Source: Akkermansiaceae bacterium (GTDB lineage Bacteria > Verrucomicrobiota > Verrucomicrobiia > Verrucomicrobiales > Akkermansiaceae). From it: a DNA stretch of 34,744 bases. The notes under the pieces were generated by a model. It ran no database searches, had not been told where the DNA came from, and was given only the letters and a program-made list of their open reading frames with translations. Position 1 is the first letter of the stretch; the number at the start of each line of letters is the position of its first letter. Where the stretch lies: contig CAIQXC010000600.1 of assembly GCA_903875675.1 (NCBI GenBank), forward strand, positions 1 through 34,744, in the 5' to 3' direction. The position numbers were made by a program, and so were the translations under genes. Positions 8,004 through 15,935 of this stretch are shown here, in pieces.

Positions 8004-9403
8004 TTCTTTCGCAAGTCCAAACAGACCAAGCGGGTTAGATCTCTAACAATAAGACGACCGCCTGCCAGTGCCAGCGGCCCCCAGGCGTCGTGCCCGTCGA
8101 GCACCTTGGCATGGGCGAGCGGGTGGAACCCTTCTGGCGAGGCCTGGGCCATCGTCAGCTCACCGTTGTCGTCCATCACAAAAATCCGGCCTTGAGCGAC
8201 CATGAACGGGCCGAGGCCGAAGCGGTGGCTCATGCCGCTGGCCCAGATTTGTTTCCCTTGGAGATCGAGGCAGACGAGTTCGCCGTTGGGGCGCACGCCG
8301 TAGAGGTGGCCGTCGTTGAGGATGGGGGTTTGCTGGGTGGCGCCGAAGGTATCAGCATCGAGTCGGAACGCGGGCTTGGCCTCCCACTTGGCGGCAGCTC
8401 CGGTGAGTTCAAGCATCAAGCTACCGGCCTCGTAGCCGCCGGAGAGGAAGATTCGGTTATTGGGGACTGGCACGGGGGTGGACACGGTGGCGATGGAGAT
8501 TTTCCAATCCGGGGTTTCCCACAACAGGGATCCATCGTCGGCGGCCACGCCTGCGACGCCACGGTGACCGCAATAGACGTAGGATTTTCGACCTCCGATA
8601 TCCATTGGGGCGATGGAAACGTGGGTCATTTTCCAATCACGCGGATTGGGGGTTTTCCACAGCACCTTGCCGGTGGCCAGTTCCACCGCGATCATCAGGC
8701 TGCTGCCACCCGGTGCCAGAATCACCCGATCGCCGTCAATCAACGGGCACTGGCCCGCATACCAAGCCGGCACCGTGCTGCCATACTCCCTGACCAAATC
8801 GATTCCCCACTGGTATTTGCCGCTCACCGCATCGAGGCAACACACCTGGCATTTTGGCCCAAGGCTCACCACGTGTTCCTTGGTGACTGCCGGCACAGTG
8901 CGCGACATGCCGTGGTTGCGCTTGATCGAAAGCGGATAGGAAAATTTCCAAATCTCCTTGCCGTCCGCCAGCGACAGGCAGCGCAGGGCGTCGGCCTGCG
9001 CGCTGCGGTCGTAATCCATAAGATAGACCCGGCCGTTCAGCACGGCGGCCCCGGCATAGCCTTCGCCGACGTCGATGGACCACAGCGGCTTGGGCTCGCC
9101 GACGGCCCAGGCCTCGGCCAAGGGGGTGGTTTCGGCAGAGATGCCGTCGCGATTGGCACCGCGGAAGCCCGGCCAGGCACCAGGCAAATCACTGGCCGTC
9201 CCGTCAGCTACGCTCAGGCTGGTCTTGGTCAAGGGCGAGGCACCACTGGTATCGGCCGTGCCACCGCCGCCGGTTAGAGGCAGGCGCAGCGGCACCCATC
9301 CGTCAGGCAAGCCCGTGCACCAGATGTACGCCAGCACGGCGGTCGCCACGAATGCAATCGCCGCAGGCAGGACTGAGGCAATACTGAAGCGGCTGAGGTG
9401 CAT
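8000..9403 (-). CDS. Membrane-anchored PQQ-like beta-propeller protein, first gene of redox operon
   Basis: 467 residues. An N-terminal hydrophobic helix at about 8-28 (SIASVLPAAIAFVATAVLAY) acts as anchor or signal. After a low-complexity linker comes the hallmark WPGFRGANRDGIS (77-89) that opens many propellers of this type. Blades with 'D..SG..W' or 'A.GK.LWK' follow, for example CLSLADGKEIWKF, LDAVSGKYQWGID, VELATGKVLWKT, CLDLQGKQIWASG. No catalytic residues of quinoprotein dehydrogenases are evident, so I call it PQQ-like by fold only. It is probably periplasmic. It is the promoter-proximal gene: about 300 bases separate it from the divergent Kelch gene, and its stop overlaps the next gene's ATG. 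The start at ATG 9403 has no strong ribosome site but directly precedes the anchor. Confidence 0.87.
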   Translation of the reverse strand: MHLSRFSIASVLPAAIAFVATAVLAYIWCTGLPDGWVPLRLPLTGGGGTADTSGASPLTKTSLSVADGTASDLPGAWPGFRGANRDGISAETTPLAEAWAVGEPKPLWSIDVGEGYAGAAVLNGRVYLMDYDRSAQADALRCLSLADGKEIWKFSYPLSIKRNHGMSRTVPAVTKEHVVSLGPKCQVCCLDAVSGKYQWGIDLVREYGSTVPAWYAGQCPLIDGDRVILAPGGSSLMIAVELATGKVLWKTPNPRDWKMTHVSIAPMDIGGRKSYVYCGHRGVAGVAADDGSLLWETPDWKISIATVSTPVPVPNNRIFLSGGYEAGSLMLELTGAAAKWEAKPAFRLDADTFGATQQTPILNDGHLYGVRPNGELVCLDLQGKQIWASGMSHRFGLGPFMVAQGRIFVMDDNGELTMAQASPEGFHPLAHAKVLDGHDAWGPLALAGGRLIVRDLTRLVCLDLRKK

Positions 9404-9706
9404 GCAATGGAACGGTTAGACAATATCTTGGAATCGCGCCGTGGCAGAAAACGCCGGGCGGTGCAGGGAGCGTGGATTGAAAAGCGCCATCGGTGAGAGG
9501 GGGGACGCACAGGGCGTAAGCCTTCGCCACGCCCATGTCAAGCAAGCTGACTTTGCCCCTCAACCATGAGCCATCCTCGAGCGTCATCCGAGCAACGAGG
9601 CGTTCGGCGTCAGCCGTCGCGGTGGAAATGTGAAAAGAAGCTGGAAAATCGCCGTCTGAGCCGTAGAAATGCCTGCGACATCGGTTTGCAGCTACCCACC
9701 CTTCTC
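9404..9706. promoter_or_regulatory. Divergent intergenic region between redox operon and Kelch gene
   Basis: 303 bases must hold promoters for both the minus-strand redox operon and the plus-strand Kelch gene. I see a small hairpin with 6-bp arms GGGCGT (9512-9517) and ACGCCC (9529-9534), and a short CGGC/GCCG stem near 9607. No convincing -35/-10 pair stands out on either strand. The frame of the Kelch protein stays open back to 9566, but that stretch encodes an Arg-rich sequence without protein character and is taken as leader. Confidence 0.4.
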
Positions 9707-12700
9707 ATGATCCAAATTTCCCATCGTTTGCTTCGTTTTTCCGTGCCATTGCTGGCGCTGGCTTTGAGTATGGCCTGCCTGCCGGACGCACAGGCCCTCA
9801 CCTGGGGCACGGCCGGATCGCTGGCCACCGGACGCGACAGCCACACCAGCACCCTGCTGGCCACCGGCAAGGTATTGGTGACCGGAGGCCGCAACACGGC
9901 GGGCACCGCGCTGACCACGGCGGAATTATTTGATCCAGCCACCAACGTCTGGACGCCGGGCCCCCCCCTCCCCGCCGCCCGGTTTTGGCACTCTGCTACC
10001 ATCCTGCTCAATGGCAAGGTGCTGGTGGCTGGCGGGTTTGATGGATTCGCCTCGCTGGCCAGCGCCGCCTTATACGACCCTGCCAGCGGCACATGGGCGG
10101 CCACCGGTTCGATGACGCAAGGCCGCGACTCGTTCACCGCCACTTTGTTGGGCAACGGCAAGGTACTGGTCAGCGGCGGGTACACCAACAACGGCATCAC
10201 CAACGGCGCGGAACTTTATGACCCGGCCACCGGCAACTGGTCGAGCACCGGCACCCTGGGCAGCGCCAGCGCGAATCACACCGCCACCTTGCTCAGCTCC
10301 GGCAAAGTGCTCGTCGCAGGAGGCGAAGCAAGTCCGGACGTTGGCACGTCGCGCACTGAGGTCTTTGATCCGGCCATGGGCACATGGTCCCCGGCCGCAG
10401 CGCTCGAAGCCCCCTGCTTTTATCACAGCGCGACGCTGCTACCCGACGGCACGGTGCTTGTGCTTGGCGGAAAATCCAATGAGACCACCTCACTGGCCAG
10501 CGCACAGGTGTATGATCCAAGCGCCGCCAGTTGGACACTCACCAGCCCCCTGCCAATCGGCCGATTCTCGCACAGCGCCAATTTGCTGCCCAACGGCAAG
10601 CTGCTAATTGTCGGCGGTTTCAATACCACCAGCGGCATGCTCGCCAGCGCCGTTCTTTACGACTACCTCACCGGCACTTGGAGCACGCCCGGCACCTTGG
10701 CCACCGCCCGTTTGGACCACTGCACCACGCTCCTGCCCAGCGGCAAGCTGCTCATCAGCGGTGGCTGGAACGACAACAGCGCCACCTCACTGGCCAGCAC
10801 GGAGGTCTTGGACACCGCCACCGCTGTGACTGGCGCCAGCGGATCGTTGCCGGTCCCCCGCACCCAACAGGCAGCCACCCTGCTGGCAAGCGGCAAGGTG
10901 TTACTGGCCGGTGGCTTCAGCAGCACTGCCCTCGCCAGCGCCGATCTCTACAATCCGGTCACGGCCACAGCAAGCGCCGCCAACCCGATGGCCGCAGCTC
11001 GCTTCCTGCATACACTCAGCCAGCTCCAAAGCGGCAAGGTTTTGATAGCCGGCGGCAACAACGGGTCAGCCACCCTTGGCAGCGCTGAAGTATTCGACCC
11101 CACCACGGCTGCTTGGACGAGCACCGGAGCCATGGCAGGTGCTCGCGAACTGCACAGCGCCACGGTGCTCACCGATGGCAGGGTGCTGGTCGCCGCAGGC
11201 CAGACAGGCAGCGCCTCCATCGCCACCGCCGAACTCTACAATCCCTCCAGCGGCACTTGGTCCTTCACTGGCTCCCTGGCCACGGCTCGCCAAGGACACA
11301 GCGCCACTCTCCTCGCCAATGGCAAGGTGCTGGTGGCTGGCGGACGCAACACCGTCGGCAACCCACTGGCGGTTGCTGAGGTGTATGATCCTGCCACCGG
11401 CGCATGGACCCCCACCGCCTCGCTCACCACCGCCCGCACCGCTCACACCGCCACTTTGTTACCCAATGGCAAGGTGCTGGTGGTGGGCGGTTTGTCAGGC
11501 AGCACCTATCTATCAAATTGCGAGATCTATGATCCCGGCACCGGCCTGTGGACCAGCTGCGCGTCGCTGACCGATGCCCGTAGCGCCCACACCGCCACCC
11601 TGCTACCCACCGGCAAGGTGCTGGTGGCCGGTGGGACCAATGGCAGCGCCGTGCTTGCCAGCAGCGAGTTATTTGATCCTGCCACAGCTAGCTGGACGGC
11701 CGGTGCCGTGCTGGGTAGTTTACGAAAAAATCACACAGCCACACTGCTGACGGATGGCCGGGTGTGGTTCGCCGGGGGATCCAGTGGCGCGGACCTTCAA
11801 GCCAGTTCTGAGATCTATGATGTGGGCCTTGGTTATCAGAGCGCCTGGCAGCCGCAACTGATCTCGCCACCCTCCTCGCTGCTGCTTGGCGGCAGTTTTT
11901 CACTCACCGGCACCCGCTTCCGCGGCATCTCCGGCGGATCCTCCGGTAACTCCCAAGACGCCCCGGCTAACATCCCCAGCATACAACTTTACAACATCGA
12001 AAGCGGCCGCACCGTGACGCCCACTGCCACTGCTTGGACTGACGCATCACTCAACTCAGCTCCGCTTCTCGGCCTGCCGGCCGGTGCCGCCATCCTAACC
12101 GTGACCGTCAACGGCATCTCCGGCGCATGCATCACCCAAATCTCCAAAACCCCCGCCAGTGTAAGCCTCAGCGGCCTTTCGCAAGCTGCAGATAGCAGTG
12201 CCAAAAGTGTGTCGGCGACGACCAGTCCCGCAGGCTTGTCCGTGACTCTTACCTACAATGGTTTGCCGACGCTGCCGAGCGCAGTGGGAAGCTACGCGGT
12301 GGTGGCCACCATCACGGATTCGAGCTACAGCGGCAGCGTCGGTGCCATTCTGGTCATCAGTGCAGCCACCCCTTTCACGTCAGGGGCGGCGATGAACAGC
12401 GGCCGCCGATACCATACCGCCACCCTGTTGAACAACGGCAAAATTTTGGTCTGCGGCGGGCAATTTGCGTCTATTTTAAACAGTGCTGAGTTATATGATC
12501 CGGCCACCGGAAGTTGGAGCTACACGGGCTCGATGACCACCGGACGCATCCACCACAGTGCCACCTTGCTGCCCAACGGCAAGGTGCTGGTCGTCGGCGG
12601 CCAAAGTGCCACTGCTTTGGCGAGTGCCGAGATATACGATCCGGCGTTAGGCACATGGAGCACCACCGGCAGCATGTCCGTGCCACGCGTCTATCACACC

Positions 12701-15154
12701 GCGACGCTTCTGGCCAGTGGCAACGTGCTGGTGACGGGCGGACAAACCACCGGCAGCGCCTATCTATTTAGCACTGAGATCTATGATCCCTCCAACGGCA
12801 GCTGGACCAAGAGCGAGGATATGGCAGGCATCCGATTCAACCATGCTGCCTGCGTGCTGCCCAATGGCAAAGTGCTGGTATGCGGCGGCCAGAGTGCCAC
12901 TGCGGCTTTGGCCACTGCTGAGTTATACGATCCAGAGTTAAACACCTGGGCAGCGACCACCGGCCCGCTGGTGACGGCGCGGGTCAACCACACAGCGACG
13001 CGTCTGGCCAATGGAATGGTGCTGGTGGCGGGAGGTTATACCAGTATCACCAGTCCTTTGGCCAGTGCTGAGTTATTTGATCCGGCCACCGGCAAGTTTA
13101 CCGCCACCGGCTACATGAAAAACGGCCGATACTATCATACGGCCTCCCTGCTCCCCAATGGCCGGGTGATTTGTACAGGCGGCAGCAAGTGGGTAGGAAA
13201 CTTAGCGGCGCAGGCCAGTGCCGACATCTACAATCCGGTCACCGGCACATGGGCGGCTGGATATCCTTCGCTGCTCGGCAAACGCTACGACCACACAGCC
13301 ACCCTGCTGGCTAACGGAAAACTCGTGATCACCGGCGGTTACGGTGACAGCAATCCCGTGCTTGCCAGCACTGAGTTATATGATAATGCGCTTGGCACAT
13401 GGGCGTCCACTGCGGCACCGGGCACGGCACGAACCCATCACAGCGCGAGCCTGCTGCCGGATGGCCGGGTGCTGGCAATTGGCGGCTGGGATGGCAGCAC
13501 CACCCACGCCAGCGTCGATATGTACCATCCCGTCACCGGGGTTTGGGCGTCGGCCACTGCGATGGTCACGGCTCGGCGCGATCACACCGCCACACTGCTT
13601 AAGACCGGCAATGTGCTCGTCCTCGGCGGGCACAGCACGTCCGCCCTGGCCAGCGCCGAACTCTACAACCCAACCGTCGGCGCTTGGCTGCCCGTCGCTA
13701 ACATGACCACCCCACGCTTCCTGCACACCGCCACCTTGCTCGCCGATGGCCGAGTGCTCGTCACCGGCGGAAAAAATGATGGCGGAGTACTCAGCAGCGC
13801 GGAAATCTATAACCCCATCACCGGACTGTGGTCGGCAACCGGCTCCCTGCTCGGTGCTCGTGATGCCCACTCGGCAACCCTGCTAAGCACGGGCAAGGTG
13901 CTCGTCACTGCCGGAGAAAATGCTGCAGGTGTGCTCGCCACCACCGAGCTGTTTGATCCGACCAGCGGCCTGTGGAGTGCCACCGGTGGCTTGAGCGCCG
14001 CCCGCCTTGGCCACACCACCACGTTGCTGCCGAGTGGCAAGGTGCTGGTGGCCGGTGGCAGCAACGGCATCACCTATCAGAATAGCACGCAGCTTTACAC
14101 CCCCGCCACCGGCACCTGGGCGGCGACCAGCAACGTGGCAACCTCCGCCACCACCACACTCGCACTGGCTCGCGCCTCGCACACGGCCAGTTTACTAACC
14201 AATGGCAAGGTACTCGTCACCGGTGGCACGGGCGCTAGCGGTGTGACCGAAACGGCGGAGATATTTGATCCTGCCACCGGCCTGTGGCAAAGCACCGCTG
14301 CCCTTACCAGCAAGCGTGAAAGCCACACCGCCACGCTCCTGATCAACGGGCGGGTGCTCACCATTGGCGGCGGCGGTAGCGCCGGACCTCTCAACAGCGC
14401 GGAATCCTATGACGTGGGATTGGGATTCGCCGCCGCATCCCAGCCGATCATCACCAGCGCACCCGCCTCGATCGTTCCGGGCAATATCCTGGCTCTGGTC
14501 GGCAGCCAATTCCGCGGCCTCTCCGCCGCCTCAGGTGGCAACAGCACCCAAAACTCGTCGAGCGACCTGCCGGTGATTCAACTTCGGGCACTCGATAGCG
14601 GCCTGACCAGCGTGTTGCAACCGGCGAGTTGGTCGGACGTCGCCATCTCCACAACCCTACCCACGAATTTCCCGCAGGGCTGCGCGCTGGTGACCGTGTC
14701 CGTCAACGGCATTCCCAGCGCTTCGGCGATTTTGAAAATCGCCGCTCCCGACCCACTGCCCTACACCATCTGGAAACTCAGCAAATTCACCACCGCCGAA
14801 CTCGCCGATCCGACCATCAGCGGCGATTCCTCCGATCCGGATCAGGATGGCATCACCAACCTCATGGAGTACGCCTTGGCGCTCGACCCCTTGTCTGCCG
14901 ATGCCAACGGGCTGCCCACCACCAGCCAACAAACCGGCTATCTAACTATGACCTACCGCCTCAACAAACAAGCCACCGACGTCCTCGTCGTTGTCGAGGC
15001 CAGCGCCGATCTGACGGCCAACTCGTGGTTCCCTGTAGCGGTGGAAACCGGCCGCGTTGACCTGGGCAGCTACTGGCTGGTGACCGTTAGAGACAGCATC
15101 CCAACCAGCAATTCCCCGCAACGATTCATGCGCCTGCAGGTAAAGACTCCCTAG
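9707..15154 (+). CDS. Giant secreted Kelch-repeat protein with 28 repeats in two 14-repeat blocks
   Basis: 1815 residues. ATG 9707 is chosen because a Sec signal peptide starts there (hydrophobic RFSVPLLALALSMACL, then A-x-A near DAQA); an upstream ATG at 9566 only adds Arg-rich leader. Repeats of about 50 residues share R-x-x-HTATLLxxGKVLVxGG ... A-E-x-Y-D-P-x-T-G-x-W. I count 14 at about residues 34-707 and 14 more at about 889-1570. Each block ends in a YDVGLG sequence and a similar beta-rich domain resembling the C-terminal domain of galactose-oxidase-type Kelch proteins. An Ig/MBG-like segment separates the blocks. The C-terminus has an acidic, putatively Ca-binding stretch (SSDPDQDGITNLMEY) and the module also seen in two other large secreted proteins here. 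Seven-bladed folding predicts four propellers. A galactose-oxidase active site is not evident; adhesion or glycan binding is a guess. Confidence 0.85.
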   Translation: MIQISHRLLRFSVPLLALALSMACLPDAQALTWGTAGSLATGRDSHTSTLLATGKVLVTGGRNTAGTALTTAELFDPATNVWTPGPPLPAARFWHSATILLNGKVLVAGGFDGFASLASAALYDPASGTWAATGSMTQGRDSFTATLLGNGKVLVSGGYTNNGITNGAELYDPATGNWSSTGTLGSASANHTATLLSSGKVLVAGGEASPDVGTSRTEVFDPAMGTWSPAAALEAPCFYHSATLLPDGTVLVLGGKSNETTSLASAQVYDPSAASWTLTSPLPIGRFSHSANLLPNGKLLIVGGFNTTSGMLASAVLYDYLTGTWSTPGTLATARLDHCTTLLPSGKLLISGGWNDNSATSLASTEVLDTATAVTGASGSLPVPRTQQAATLLASGKVLLAGGFSSTALASADLYNPVTATASAANPMAAARFLHTLSQLQSGKVLIAGGNNGSATLGSAEVFDPTTAAWTSTGAMAGARELHSATVLTDGRVLVAAGQTGSASIATAELYNPSSGTWSFTGSLATARQGHSATLLANGKVLVAGGRNTVGNPLAVAEVYDPATGAWTPTASLTTARTAHTATLLPNGKVLVVGGLSGSTYLSNCEIYDPGTGLWTSCASLTDARSAHTATLLPTGKVLVAGGTNGSAVLASSELFDPATASWTAGAVLGSLRKNHTATLLTDGRVWFAGGSSGADLQASSEIYDVGLGYQSAWQPQLISPPSSLLLGGSFSLTGTRFRGISGGSSGNSQDAPANIPSIQLYNIESGRTVTPTATAWTDASLNSAPLLGLPAGAAILTVTVNGISGACITQISKTPASVSLSGLSQAADSSAKSVSATTSPAGLSVTLTYNGLPTLPSAVGSYAVVATITDSSYSGSVGAILVISAATPFTSGAAMNSGRRYHTATLLNNGKILVCGGQFASILNSAELYDPATGSWSYTGSMTTGRIHHSATLLPNGKVLVVGGQSATALASAEIYDPALGTWSTTGSMSVPRVYHTATLLASGNVLVTGGQTTGSAYLFSTEIYDPSNGSWTKSEDMAGIRFNHAACVLPNGKVLVCGGQSATAALATAELYDPELNTWAATTGPLVTARVNHTATRLANGMVLVAGGYTSITSPLASAELFDPATGKFTATGYMKNGRYYHTASLLPNGRVICTGGSKWVGNLAAQASADIYNPVTGTWAAGYPSLLGKRYDHTATLLANGKLVITGGYGDSNPVLASTELYDNALGTWASTAAPGTARTHHSASLLPDGRVLAIGGWDGSTTHASVDMYHPVTGVWASATAMVTARRDHTATLLKTGNVLVLGGHSTSALASAELYNPTVGAWLPVANMTTPRFLHTATLLADGRVLVTGGKNDGGVLSSAEIYNPITGLWSATGSLLGARDAHSATLLSTGKVLVTAGENAAGVLATTELFDPTSGLWSATGGLSAARLGHTTTLLPSGKVLVAGGSNGITYQNSTQLYTPATGTWAATSNVATSATTTLALARASHTASLLTNGKVLVTGGTGASGVTETAEIFDPATGLWQSTAALTSKRESHTATLLINGRVLTIGGGGSAGPLNSAESYDVGLGFAAASQPIITSAPASIVPGNILALVGSQFRGLSAASGGNSTQNSSSDLPVIQLRALDSGLTSVLQPASWSDVAISTTLPTNFPQGCALVTVSVNGIPSASAILKIAAPDPLPYTIWKLSKFTTAELADPTISGDSSDPDQDGITNLMEYALALDPLSADANGLPTTSQQTGYLTMTYRLNKQATDVLVVVEASADLTANSWFPVAVETGRVDLGSYWLVTVRDSIPTSNSPQRFMRLQVKTP
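9806..11826 (+). repeat. Kelch repeat block 1 (14 units)
   Basis: Fourteen degenerate units of about 145-170 bp encode Kelch blades. The best-kept DNA core is GGCAAGGTGCTGGTGGC plus a glycine pair, visible for instance near 10014, 11322, 11469 and 11614. The units are diverged enough to be old, and the reading frame is intact throughout. Confidence 0.85.
12370..14415 (+). repeat. Kelch repeat block 2 (14 units)
   Basis: Fourteen more units of the same family follow an inter-block region (about 11827-12369) that encodes a beta-rich domain and an Ig/MBG-like segment. The block again ends with a YDVGLG sequence and the same beta-rich domain, which suggests that a whole 14-repeat module was duplicated inside the gene. 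Confidence 0.85.
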
Positions 15155-15160
15155 CGAGGC

Positions 15161-15175
15161 TGCGCCTCAGGCGCA
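15161..15175 (+). terminator. Hairpin just after the Kelch gene
   Basis: Arms TGCGCC (15161-15166) and GGCGCA (15170-15175) with loop TCA lie 7 bases after the Kelch stop. No T-run follows, so it may be a weak terminator or simply part of the adjoining repeat region. Confidence 0.4.
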
Positions 15176-15291
15176 AGACAGAAGACCGCTTCGCTCCAAG
15201 ACAAGAGCCGAGCTATTGGGCGGAGCATGGAGCTACTTCCTCTTGTCTTCTGTCTTGTAGTCTTCTGTCTTCCCTTCTTCTGTCTTCTGTC
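15175..15291. repeat. Inverted and direct AAGACAGAAGAC / GTCTTCTGTCTT repeats
   Basis: AAGACAGAAGAC lies at 15175-15186. Its exact complement GTCTTCTGTCTT occurs at 15245-15256 and again at 15260-15271, with a degenerate copy at 15276-15291. A second pair, AAGACAAGAG (15198-15207) and CTCTTGTCTT (15240-15249), sits inside. The region can fold into a long stem around a loop of about 32 bases. It carries no gene and separates the Kelch gene from the lipoprotein gene. Confidence 0.75.
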
Positions 15292-15337
15292 AAAATTTCC
15301 GTTTGTGTTTCCCGGCTGAGACGCTAGGCTGCCGCCG

Positions 15338-15793
15338 ATGAAAACGAAATACTTTGTTTGCCTGCCGCTTGTGATGTTGTTGGCCTCCTGTGCTCAAGAC
15401 ACTCGAAGCGGCAACGTCTATCGGCAGGGTGATGTCCGTCAGGAACAGTCCGTGCGCTACGGGAAAATCACCTCCATCAGCCCCGTGAAAATCGAGGGCA
15501 ATCACGAGGCCGGCACCGTGCTGGGCGCCGTGGGTGGTAGCTTGCTCGGCAGCCAACTTGGCAGAGGCCATGCCGCTCACACCGCGGGAGCGATCGGTGG
15601 CGCGGTCGCCGGCGGCGTCATCGGGTCCAATGTGGAACAATCCATGGGCAACCGCAACGGCATCGAAATCAACGTGCGCCTCAATGAGGGCGGCTCGGTG
15701 TCGGTCGTGCAGGAGGTCAGCCGCGAGTATTTCAGAGTCGGCGACAGCGTGCGCGTCCTGAGATCCGGCAGTGGCACCCGCGTGGCTCACTAA
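15338..15793 (+). CDS. Glycine-zipper outer-membrane lipoprotein (SlyB/17-kDa antigen-like)
   Basis: 151 residues. A lipoprotein signal MKTKYFVCLPLVMLLASC puts the lipidated cysteine at C18 (lipobox LASC). The middle contains a glycine-zipper segment (about 58-104) with G-x3-G spacing, as in GTVLGAVGGSLLGSQLG and AGAIGGAVAGGVIG, typical of Rick_17kDa/SlyB-type proteins that insert a paired hydrophobic hairpin in the outer membrane. The C-terminal part (about 108-147) is a small beta domain (IEINVRLNEGGSVSVVQEV). Such proteins are linked to envelope integrity. It stands alone between the repeat region and a bidirectional terminator hairpin. Confidence 0.85.
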   Translation: MKTKYFVCLPLVMLLASCAQDTRSGNVYRQGDVRQEQSVRYGKITSISPVKIEGNHEAGTVLGAVGGSLLGSQLGRGHAAHTAGAIGGAVAGGVIGSNVEQSMGNRNGIEINVRLNEGGSVSVVQEVSREYFRVGDSVRVLRSGSGTRVAH

Positions 15794-15820
15794 GGAGGGG
15801 GGCTCACCAAGTTTGGCAGG

Positions 15821-15847
15821 GAGCGGGACTTGCGCAAAGTCCCGCTC
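15821..15847. terminator. Bidirectional terminator hairpin between lipoprotein gene and lpdA
   Basis: Perfect 11-bp arms GAGCGGGACTT (15821-15831) and AAGTCCCGCTC (15837-15847) with loop GCGCA. It lies between the convergent stops at 15793 (+) and 15936 (-). No long T-run on either side, so efficiency as an intrinsic terminator is uncertain, but the stem is strong. Confidence 0.65.
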
Positions 15848-15935
15848 TCCCCCAACAGGCCGATGCATGACCATCTGGCAGGCAGCATCAGAACTCAGGG
15901 TTCGACCTCAAAAGCGGCACGGAGTCGATCCTGTG

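Noticed and set aside
8090-9277. Long plus-strand open frame (395 codons) opposite the PQQ-like propeller gene
   Set aside because: It is antisense to a well-supported gene; its translation is Gly/Ala/His/Val-rich without family motifs. High G+C content makes such mirror frames common.
2661-9403. Quinoprotein dehydrogenase activity for the PQQ-like propellers
   Set aside because: The blades match the fold, but I could not find the adjacent Cys-Cys pair or the catalytic Asp arrangement of methanol/alcohol dehydrogenases, nor any pqq or cytochrome gene nearby.
9566-9706. Upstream ATG for the Kelch protein
   Set aside because: Adds 47 Arg-rich residues before a normal signal peptide, which would then be internal.
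9580-9706. Possible riboswitch or structured leader before the Kelch gene
   Set aside because: Only short stems could be drawn and no conserved riboswitch core was recognised; a covariance-model search would be needed.
9806-14415. Possible CRISPR array or tandem minisatellite
   Set aside because: The repeats are about 150 bp, degenerate, in frame and encode Kelch blades; no constant short repeats with unique spacers and no cas genes.
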